Shown here: positions 43,882-50,423 of the stretch, piece after piece
Position numbering within the stretch: position 1 is the first letter of the stretch
Layout of the letters: every line of letters begins with the position of its first letter
NCBI GenBank assembly: GCA_021784205.1
Contig: JAJXTB010000003.1
Span: 1-64,000 of the forward strand
Length of the DNA: 64,000 bases
DNA from: Actinomycetes bacterium
Lineage (GTDB): Bacteria; Actinomycetota; Acidimicrobiia; Acidimicrobiales; RAAP-2
Reading direction: 5' to 3'
Program-made: the position numbers and the translations under genes
Notes under the pieces: model-generated
Database searches by the model: none
The model's input: the letters and a program-made list of their open reading frames with translations, nothing else
What the model was told of the DNA's origin: nothing

Positions 43882-44927
43882 AGATTGACGTCGACCTCGG
43901 CGAGCGCGCCTACGAGGTGATCACCGGGCTCGGTGCGCGACGACACCTCGCCGAGGTGATCGCGCGCCGAGCACCCCGGGCCCGAACCGCGGCGATCGTC
44001 ACGTCCGAGGGGCTCGTCGGCCGGCAGTGGTTCGACGTGGAGACCGGTCTCGATCAGCACGTGATCGTGGTTCCCGACGGCGAGACGGCGAAGTCGATGG
44101 CGGCCGTGGAGTACCTCTGCGAGCGCTTCGTGGCGCTCGGACTCTCACGTGACGACGTGGTCGTGGGCGTGGGTGGCGGTGCGGTGACCGACCTCGCGGG
44201 CTTCGCGGCGGCGGTCTACCTGCGAGGCGTCGGCGTGGTGCAGGTGCCCACGACGCTGGTCGGCCAGGTGGACGCCGCGATCGGGGGCAAGACCGGCGTA
44301 AACCTGACCGTGGGTAAGAATCTCGTCGGCGCCTTCCACCAACCCCTCGGCGTGCTCTGCGACACCGCAGCCCTCGAGACCCTGCCCGACCGCGAGCTGC
44401 GCAGCGGCTACGGCGAAGTGGCGAAGTGCTGGCTCCTGGAGCGGCGAGACCCGTCCGGGGTGACCGTGGCGACGCGCGAAGACCTGGTAGCACTGTCGGT
44501 CGGCTTGAAGGCCGGCATCGTCTCGCAGGACGAGCGCGAGAGCGGACGACGCGCCCTGCTCAACTATGGGCACACCCTCGGCCACGCCGTCGAGCTAGTC
44601 GCGCTCGAGCGCGATCCCGACGAACTGCGCCACGGCGAAGCCGTGGCGATCGGTCTCGGCTTCGCCGCGCGGCTGGCTCACGCGCTCGGGCGCGTCGACG
44701 AGGGGTCCGTGGAAGCACACGACGCCGTCTTGGACGCCTTCGGACTCGCTCGACGTCTGCCCGCGGCCATGTCGAGCGAGCAGTTGATCGCGATCATGCA
44801 GCGCGACAAGAAGGCGCACCACGACCTGACCTTCGTGCTCGACGGACCGGCTGGCTTCGAGGTGGTGTCAGGCGTCGCGCCCGACGTCGTGTCACGGGTC
44901 ATCGACCAGTTTCGGAGCGAATCTTGA
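43878..44927 (+). CDS. aroB: 3-Dehydroquinate synthase
   Basis: NAD- and zinc-dependent enzyme that cyclises DAHP to 3-dehydroquinate. It has VPDGETAKS, GVGGGAVTDLAGFAAAVYLRGV, the DAAIGGKTGVNL motif, and zinc ligands including the histidines in NYGHTLGHAVE. 349 residues is normal. Chosen ATG overlaps the aroK stop; the open frame upstream shadows aroK. Confidence 0.95.
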   Translation: MKIDVDLGERAYEVITGLGARRHLAEVIARRAPRARTAAIVTSEGLVGRQWFDVETGLDQHVIVVPDGETAKSMAAVEYLCERFVALGLSRDDVVVGVGGGAVTDLAGFAAAVYLRGVGVVQVPTTLVGQVDAAIGGKTGVNLTVGKNLVGAFHQPLGVLCDTAALETLPDRELRSGYGEVAKCWLLERRDPSGVTVATREDLVALSVGLKAGIVSQDERESGRRALLNYGHTLGHAVELVALERDPDELRHGEAVAIGLGFAARLAHALGRVDEGSVEAHDAVLDAFGLARRLPAAMSSEQLIAIMQRDKKAHHDLTFVLDGPAGFEVVSGVAPDVVSRVIDQFRSES

Positions 44928-44946
44928 TGTCGGCAGAGCTCAACGG

Positions 44947-44952
44947 TAGTGT
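44947..44952 (+). promoter_or_regulatory. Possible -10 box before a leader peptide and aroQ
   Basis: TAGTGT just after the aroB stop is followed by 7 bases and a GTG, the same layout as the leaderless genes. Confidence 0.3.
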
Positions 44953-44959
44953 GACGCCG

Positions 44960-45034
44960 GTGACCACCTCAACTGAGCCCGACCGTGGCGCGTGGGGATC
45001 TGATTCGGGCCAAGTCGGGCGGTGCGCGTGGTAG
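44960..45034 (+). CDS. Possible 24-residue leaderless leader peptide before aroQ
   Basis: A short frame begins with GTG 7 bases after TAGTGT and ends with TAG at 45032-45034, overlapping the start region of aroQ. It holds two Trp codons (GAWGSD and the last residue, CAW). Translation might be coupled to aroQ or sense tryptophan supply. Small size means chance occurrence is quite possible. Confidence 0.25.
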   Translation: MTTSTEPDRGAWGSDSGQVGRCAW

Positions 45035-45501
45035 CGCGACGGGTTGCCGAAGAGGTATTTGCGCCCATCGAGTTGCTCATGCTCTCGGGCCCGAACCTGG
45101 ACCAGCTCGGAGTACGCGACCCGTCGGTCTACGGGCTGACGACCCTCGACGAGCACGTCGAACGAGTGCGCGCGGCGGCCGCGCCGCTCGGACTGAGCGT
45201 GCGCCACATCCAGTCGAACTTCGAGGGCGATCTCATCGAGGCCATCCACGACGCGCGCGGTCGTTCAGCCGCGATCGTGATCAACGCCGGCGCGCTCACG
45301 CACACGTCGTGGGCCCTCACCGACGCCCTGGCCATCTTCCCGGGGGTGAAGGTCGAGGTTCACCTGTCGAATCCCGCCGCGCGTGAGCCGTTTCGCCACG
45401 TCAGCACCTTGGCGGGCGTCGTGCACGGCACGATCGCCGGCTTTGGCGGGCTCAGTTACGACCTGGCACTGGCCGCGGTGGTGGAACTGCTCGCGGACTG
45501 A
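45022..45501 (+). CDS. aroQ: 3-Dehydroquinate dehydratase, type II
   Basis: Removes water from 3-dehydroquinate in the shikimate pathway; type II enzymes form dodecamers. LSGPNLDQLGVRDPSVYG carries the family start motif with catalytic Y37 and a nearby arginine; HIQSNFEGDLIEAIHDA, VINAGALTHTSWAL and EVHLSN are conserved. 159 residues if it begins at GTG 45022; a shorter form from TTG 45073 would match most relatives better. No good ribosome site precedes either. Confidence 0.9.
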   Translation: MRVVARRVAEEVFAPIELLMLSGPNLDQLGVRDPSVYGLTTLDEHVERVRAAAAPLGLSVRHIQSNFEGDLIEAIHDARGRSAAIVINAGALTHTSWALTDALAIFPGVKVEVHLSNPAAREPFRHVSTLAGVVHGTIAGFGGLSYDLALAAVVELLAD

Positions 45502-45503
45502 CG

Positions 45504-45523
45504 CGCCCGGGGGCTCGCGGGCG
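45504..45523 (+). terminator. Candidate terminator after aroQ
   Basis: CGCCCG and CGGGCG form a 6-base stem with an 8-base loop directly after the aroQ stop and before the efp promoter box. Confidence 0.4.
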
Positions 45524-45528
45524 TTGCC

Positions 45529-45534
45529 TAGACT
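45529..45534 (+). promoter_or_regulatory. Candidate -10 box for efp-nusB
   Basis: TAGACT stands 33 bases before the efp ATG, so this transcript has a leader, with a GAAAGG ribosome site. Confidence 0.45.
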
Positions 45535-45567
45535 GTGGCGCGCAACTTTCCCGAAAGGTTTAGGCTC

Positions 45568-46131
45568 ATGGCCGCCATCTCTAGCAACGACATCAAGAAC
45601 GGCATCACCCTCAAGGTCGAAGACGGCCTCTTCACCGTCGTCGAGTTCCAACACGTCAAGCCTGGCAAGGGTGGGGCCTTCGTGCGAACCAAGTTGCGCA
45701 ACGCCCGTTCGGGTGCCGTGATCGAGCGCACCTACCGCGGTGACGAGCGGCTCGAGCAGGCGATCATCGACAAGCGCGACATGCAGTACCTCTACCGCGA
45801 CGGGGACGACTACGTCTTCATGGACCAGTCCACTTACGACCAGGTGCCCGTTTCCTCCAAGAGTCTCGGCGACGCGGCGAACTTCCTCGTCGAGACGGGC
45901 AAGGCCATGCTGGTGCTGCACGACGACGAGATCATCGGCATCGAACTCCCGGCGTCGGTCGAGTTGACGATCACCGAGACCGAGCCGGGCATCCAGGGCG
46001 ACCGCGTCTCGGGGGCCCGCAAGCCCGCGACGCTCGAGACCGGGTACGTGGTCCAGGTCCCGCTCTTCGTCGGCCCCGGTGAAGTGATCAAGGTCGATAC
46101 GCGCACCGGCGACTACATCACCCGCGCCTAG
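45568..46131 (+). CDS. efp: Elongation factor P
   Basis: Binds ribosomes stalled on polyproline and helps peptide-bond formation. Three beta-barrel domains are recognisable in 187 residues. The tip loop KPGKGGAFVRTK has the conserved lysine K34 that is modified in some bacteria; the modifying enzymes are not in this window. ATG 45568 follows GAAAGGTT. The last base of the stop is the first of the nusB GTG. Confidence 0.96.
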   Translation: MAAISSNDIKNGITLKVEDGLFTVVEFQHVKPGKGGAFVRTKLRNARSGAVIERTYRGDERLEQAIIDKRDMQYLYRDGDDYVFMDQSTYDQVPVSSKSLGDAANFLVETGKAMLVLHDDEIIGIELPASVELTITETEPGIQGDRVSGARKPATLETGYVVQVPLFVGPGEVIKVDTRTGDYITRA

Positions 46132-46529
46132 TGGACGACCTAGGCGGTCAGCGTCACCGAGCACGGGAGCGAGCGCTCGAGATCCTCTACGAGGCCGCGA
46201 TGAAGGGCCGATCGACTGGCGAGATCCTCCCCAAGCTGACCCTCGTGCCCGACCCCTACACGGTGCGCCTGGTGCAGTCGGCCGAGACGAACGAGGCGCG
46301 CGCGCTCGCGCTCATCAGCGCGCACCTCGTTGACTGGACCCTCGAGCGACTGGCTCTGGTCGACCGGCTGGTGATGGTCCTCGCGATCGCTGAACTCCTG
46401 CTCGACGACGCTCCTCCAACACCCGTGGTGCTCAACGAGGCCGTCGAGTTGGCCCGGACGTTCTCGACGGAGGACTCGCCGTCCTTCGTGAACGGCGTGC
46501 TCGCGGCGTGCGTCGTCGAACTCGGCTGA
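46131..46529 (+). CDS. nusB: Transcription antitermination factor NusB
   Basis: RNA-binding protein that with NusE (S10) forms part of the rRNA antitermination complex. All-helical, 132 residues. RARERALEILYEAAMKG at the start and NEAVELARTFSTEDSPSFVNGVL at the end are the two most conserved parts of the family. GTG start overlaps the efp stop by one base; the efp-nusB pair is common in bacteria. Confidence 0.93.
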   Translation: MDDLGGQRHRARERALEILYEAAMKGRSTGEILPKLTLVPDPYTVRLVQSAETNEARALALISAHLVDWTLERLALVDRLVMVLAIAELLLDDAPPTPVVLNEAVELARTFSTEDSPSFVNGVLAACVVELG

Positions 46530-46547
46530 TCGTTTGGTTCCATCGCC

Positions 46548-48278
46548 ATGCCGGGGATGAGTCAACGATCGCTTGACCTGACGAACCCCTTCGTGGTGGC
46601 GCTGTTTCGCCACACGAGCGTGGTCACCATGCTGCCCTGGATCGGGATCGTGGCCCTGGGCGTGCTGATCGTGTCCGCCCTTTCCGGGCGGATGGGGTGT
46701 TTCCAGCAGCTCGCAGCGGGCGTGAACGAGTCGCGGGCTCGTCGCCATCTTCGCGTGGGTTTTGGGATGCTGTGGTTGCTCGACGGAGCCTTGCAGTTCC
46801 AGGCGTCGATGCCGCTCGGACTCGCCACCAACGTCGTCGCACCGATGTCGCGCGCCACGCCCTCGGCGCTGCAGTCGTTGATCGGGCACGCGGTGAATCT
46901 CTGGAACAGCCATCCGATCACGCTGGCCTCGGGCGTGGCGTGGCTCGAGATCGGGCTGGGACTGCTGCTCGTAGTCTCAAACGGCACGACTGGTCGTGTC
47001 GCAGCCGTGGTGGGCGTCGCGTGGTCGGCGGTGATCTGGCTGATCGGCGATGGGGCCGGTGGGCTCTTCGTGCACGGCGCGACGATTCTCTTTGGCTGGC
47101 CCGGTGCGGCCCTGCTCTACGCCTACGCGGGCGCGTGGATCGCGCTCGATCCCGAGCGATTCTCGCGATCGTTCGCAGCGGTGACCCGGCGCGTGCTCGC
47201 AGCGACGTTGCTCCTTGGGGCCGTCGAGCAGGCCCTGCCCGCGGCGGGGTTCTGGCGCGGCGGGCCGAGCAACGCGCTGAGCCAGATGGCGAACTACATG
47301 TCGGCGATCGCTCAGCCGGGGTGGCTCGCGTCGGCGGTGCGTGGCGCCGGCTCGCTCGCCGCAACGATGGGTGGGGGACTGAACGTGGTGATCCTGCTCT
47401 GGCTGATTGCCGCCGGGGTGGGCCTCTGGCCGTCGGGGTCCTCAACGCGCCGCTGGCCGCTCTACTTTGTCGTCACCGGCGCCGTCGTGATTTGGGTGTT
47501 CGCCCAGGACACCGGGTTGTTCGGGGGCCTGGCGACGGATGTGAATACCATGCCGGCGCTGGCGATCCTGGCCTGGAGCGCGGCGGTGCGGCCCCAGGGC
47601 GAGCCGCGCGCCTCGCTGGTGCGCGAGGTGCTCGGCACGGTCGGATCGGTGGTCGCGGCCTTTGCGATTGCGATGGTGCTCGTCGCTAGCGCCGCGATGG
47701 GCTGGGCCGTCGCGTCGGGCGCGGAGACGACGCTCTTTCTCGCTCGCAATGGCCCGGCCAAGGCCGTCAACGTGCGGGCCACGCCCTTTTCCCTGATCGA
47801 TCAGTACGGACGTCCCTACCGGTTGGGCGAGCATCGCGGGCGGGTCACGTTGCTCACCTTCCTCGACCCCAACTGCACGGCTGCCTGCGCTCCCATGGCC
47901 GATCAACTCGTGGAGGCTCGACGCGAGCTCTCGGCGCGCGCGATGCTCGACATCGTCGTGGTCGCGGTCGATCCGTACCACGACACAACTAGTGACCTGC
48001 GCCGATTCATCGCTCGTCAGGGCCTGGCGTCGGTGCCGAACTTCTACTTCCTGACCGGACGGTACGCGGCGATGCGTGCCGTGTGGCGCGCCTACGGCAT
48101 CAGCGTCGTGATGACGCCCTCGGACCCGACGAGCGTGCACACCAACGCCATGTTCGTCGTCGCGGCTAACGGCAGCCTGCACTGGATCGTCCGCGACGAC
48201 CCGCTGGCGAGCAGCGCCGGTATCGCGTCAGCCGTCGCGGAACTGGGGGGCCTGCTGGCCTACGAGGGCGTGCACTAG
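46548..48278 (+). CDS. Membrane protein (DoxX-like) fused to a Sco1/SenC thioredoxin-like domain
   Basis: The first 400 residues hold about ten hydrophobic helices. Parts such as LRVGFGMLWLLDGALQFQASMPLGLA resemble DoxX-type membrane proteins. From about residue 415 an extracytoplasmic Sco-like domain follows, with FLDPNCTAACAPM (C443 and C447, CxxxC) and a conserved-position H531, the known copper ligands of Sco proteins. Sco proteins deliver copper to the CuA site of oxidase subunit II, encoded three genes on. The fusion of both parts in 576 residues is unusual. Confidence 0.82.
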   Translation: MPGMSQRSLDLTNPFVVALFRHTSVVTMLPWIGIVALGVLIVSALSGRMGCFQQLAAGVNESRARRHLRVGFGMLWLLDGALQFQASMPLGLATNVVAPMSRATPSALQSLIGHAVNLWNSHPITLASGVAWLEIGLGLLLVVSNGTTGRVAAVVGVAWSAVIWLIGDGAGGLFVHGATILFGWPGAALLYAYAGAWIALDPERFSRSFAAVTRRVLAATLLLGAVEQALPAAGFWRGGPSNALSQMANYMSAIAQPGWLASAVRGAGSLAATMGGGLNVVILLWLIAAGVGLWPSGSSTRRWPLYFVVTGAVVIWVFAQDTGLFGGLATDVNTMPALAILAWSAAVRPQGEPRASLVREVLGTVGSVVAAFAIAMVLVASAAMGWAVASGAETTLFLARNGPAKAVNVRATPFSLIDQYGRPYRLGEHRGRVTLLTFLDPNCTAACAPMADQLVEARRELSARAMLDIVVVAVDPYHDTTSDLRRFIARQGLASVPNFYFLTGRYAAMRAVWRAYGISVVMTPSDPTSVHTNAMFVVAANGSLHWIVRDDPLASSAGIASAVAELGGLLAYEGVH

Positions 48279-48622
48279 TCGGGTTGCGGCGACGACGGTC
48301 GATCGCCGCCGTCGGCATCGCCGTGCACGCGCCGCAGGTACTCGTTGTACGTGTCGAGCGCGGGGTCGTGGTCACTGGTCGCTTCGGGCACCTCGCGGGG
48401 GCGGTGGGCGGATGCCGCGCGCTCGTCGCTGAGAAGTTTCTTCCAGACGTAGACGCCGTATGCGGCGAAAATCGGCCACTCGAAAACATAGGCCCAAGAC
48501 AAGTGATTCCCGCCAATTGCCCGTCGGATTTCCACGTAGAACGCCGAGATGCAGATGGCCTCTGCGAGTACCAGACCCAAGTGAATTACAAGAGGATTCT
48601 TAGTCTGGCGCGGCACAAACAC
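48275..48622 (-). CDS. Small membrane protein, LSWAYVFEWP family (copy 1)
   Basis: About 115 residues with two hydrophobic helices (residues about 10-30 and 45-62) and a hydrophilic C-terminal tail. It shares GN-x-LSWAYVFEWP and a following VYVWKKLL with the protein at 55549, so both are paralogs. Function unknown; the location inside the oxidase region suggests a part in oxidase assembly. The start is uncertain: GTG 48622, TTG 48625 or GTG 48616. The end shares CTAG with the convergent Sco-fusion gene. Confidence 0.72.
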   Translation of the reverse strand: MFVPRQTKNPLVIHLGLVLAEAICISAFYVEIRRAIGGNHLSWAYVFEWPIFAAYGVYVWKKLLSDERAASAHRPREVPEATSDHDPALDTYNEYLRRVHGDADGGDRPSSPQPD

Positions 48623-48692
48623 CAACTGTATAGAAGTCGGGAATTACTCTCGAACCGTCGATACGGAAACGTCGATTCACGAGGAGTGCGGT

Positions 48693-49376
48693 ATGTCGAT
48701 TCGCGGAAGATTAGCCATCGTTGTCGTGCTGTTCCTGGTCGCGGTTGGCCTCATCGTGTGGAGTCTGGCTTCGTTCCTCACTCCAGGCACGCCCGGTGGC
48801 GTCATGGACTTCACCAACACCCAGGCGGCGGGACAGCCGGTCAATCTGACCGTGCAGAGCGTTGGGGCGATCGGATTCGGACCCCACCCCACCTGGGTCT
48901 CGTACCTCGTGAAGGACCCCCACACCCACCAGTGGGTCCAGGACACGACGTGGAAGTTGCCCGCGAACAGCGTCGTGAACATGACGGTGCTGCAGTACGA
49001 CTCGGGTAGCCCGCTACGCAACCAGGAGTGGGGCCAGGTGCAAGGAACCGTCGGCGGCACCGCCAACCTGAATGGCCACCCGTACAGCGTGTATGACTCC
49101 AACACGGGCAACGGCGTCGGGCACACCTTCACGGTGCCCGCTCTCGGCCTGAGCGTGCCGATGGTCGGGGTCAACGGCAATGCGCAACTCTGTGGTTCGG
49201 GGCCCTGCCACACCAGCTCGCCGCATAACACGATCACGTTCAGCTTCAAGACCCCCGGACCGGGCAGTTACTCCTGGCAGTGCTTCGTCCCGTGCGGGCT
49301 CGGCTATCTCTACGGCAATGGAGGACCGATGTCGACCCAGAACTACATGGGCGGATTCCTGGAAGTGGTGCGATAA
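48693..49376 (+). CDS. Membrane-anchored cupredoxin with CuA-like C-terminal motif
   Basis: A 227-residue protein with an N-terminal membrane anchor (residues 6-30) and an extracytoplasmic beta-rich domain. Near the end, QCFVPCGLGYLYGNGGPM places C197 and C201 as in the CuA motif C-x3-C-x3-H, but the histidine position is Y205. A mononuclear copper site or a non-copper role is therefore possible. The gene directly precedes oxidase subunit II and follows a GAGGAG ribosome site. Similar cupredoxins of unknown role are known from Actinobacteria (recalled, not searched). Confidence 0.78.
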   Translation: MSIRGRLAIVVVLFLVAVGLIVWSLASFLTPGTPGGVMDFTNTQAAGQPVNLTVQSVGAIGFGPHPTWVSYLVKDPHTHQWVQDTTWKLPANSVVNMTVLQYDSGSPLRNQEWGQVQGTVGGTANLNGHPYSVYDSNTGNGVGHTFTVPALGLSVPMVGVNGNAQLCGSGPCHTSSPHNTITFSFKTPGPGSYSWQCFVPCGLGYLYGNGGPMSTQNYMGGFLEVVR

Positions 49377-49399
49377 CTATGACAGCGGAGAATGCATCC

Positions 49400-50368
49400 A
49401 TGAATGAGACCCACCACCTGCGTCGTATGACCACGATCTGGATCGTGCTCTCGGTCGCGGCGGACCTGTTGTTCTGGTTCCTCGTGGGCCCGCACGTGCC
49501 GCCCGGTCGCATGACCGACATGGCGTCGTCCAACCAGTTCGACTTCAATGTCCTGTTCGTCATCGCCATACCCGTCTTGATCGGGGTATGGATCTACCTC
49601 GCCTACGCCATCGCCGTCTGGAGCGCCAAGCGAGGCGGCCCCGAGCCAGTTGGCGGGGAGGCCGCGCGAAACAACCGCACCGCACAGGTTGCCTGGATCA
49701 CGATCACATCAGTAGTCGTGATCTTCTTAGCCGGTTTCGGTACCGTCGAGCTCATCGCGAACCACGGCTCGGGTGGAGGGGAGGGGCCCAACCCAGTCTG
49801 GTCGCCGGCGGGCGCGATCAAGGCCGAAACCGCGGCCCTGGCCGGGACGGGGACCTGGTCGCCGAACAGCAACCAGGTCCTCCCGGTCCAGGTCATCGCC
49901 CAGCAGTGGAAGTTCACGTACCGCTACCCGACGTTCGGCGGCTTTGAGACGCCCCAATTGATCCTGCCCGTGAACACGACAATCGCCTTTAACGTGACCT
50001 CGCTCGACGTCATCCACAGCTTCTGGGCCTACCAGCTGAGCGTGAAGGCCGACGCGAACCCCCAGGTGAACGACGTCGCGTACGCGACCACCTCCCAGAC
50101 CGGCCAATTCACCGTCCGTTGCAGCGAGCTCTGCGGCATCTGGCACGGCTCGATGTACAACTACGGCAGCGTCGTCTCCCAGCAGAAGTTCATGCAGTGG
50201 GCGCAGGCGACCGAGGCCGCGAACGCGGCGAACACCAAGAACCTGCCGCCCTTCGCGTGGACCTACGTGCCCGACGCCAACGGCGCGGCCGGCGGGTACT
50301 ACCCCGACGGCACGGCGACCCCGTACAGCACCGTGGAGACCTACGGTGCGAAGCAGCCGGCCTCGTGA
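49400..50368 (+). CDS. ctaC: Cytochrome c oxidase subunit II
   Basis: Electron-entry subunit of the terminal oxidase. Two membrane helices (about residues 12-32 and 95-115 by hydrophobicity, with a spacer) precede the extracytoplasmic cupredoxin domain. CuA ligands are complete: CSELCGIWHGSM gives C241, E243, C245, H249 and M252, plus a histidine in VIHSFW. The aromatic patch normally written QWYWSYEY is here QWKFTYRY. ATG 49400 has GGAG about 10 bases upstream; ATG 49379 is an alternative. The C terminus carries no cytochrome c domain. 322 residues. Confidence 0.93.
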   Translation: MNETHHLRRMTTIWIVLSVAADLLFWFLVGPHVPPGRMTDMASSNQFDFNVLFVIAIPVLIGVWIYLAYAIAVWSAKRGGPEPVGGEAARNNRTAQVAWITITSVVVIFLAGFGTVELIANHGSGGGEGPNPVWSPAGAIKAETAALAGTGTWSPNSNQVLPVQVIAQQWKFTYRYPTFGGFETPQLILPVNTTIAFNVTSLDVIHSFWAYQLSVKADANPQVNDVAYATTSQTGQFTVRCSELCGIWHGSMYNYGSVVSQQKFMQWAQATEAANAANTKNLPPFAWTYVPDANGAAGGYYPDGTATPYSTVETYGAKQPAS

Positions 50369-50423
50369 TCGGCGTTACGACGATGAATGATGCAACCGCT
50401 ATGACAGAAATGGAGAATGGGCG

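Noticed and set aside
44927..45034. 35-codon frame starting with ATG that overlaps the aroB stop
   Set aside because: No ribosome site and no conserved feature; the shorter leaderless version is kept only as a weak candidate.
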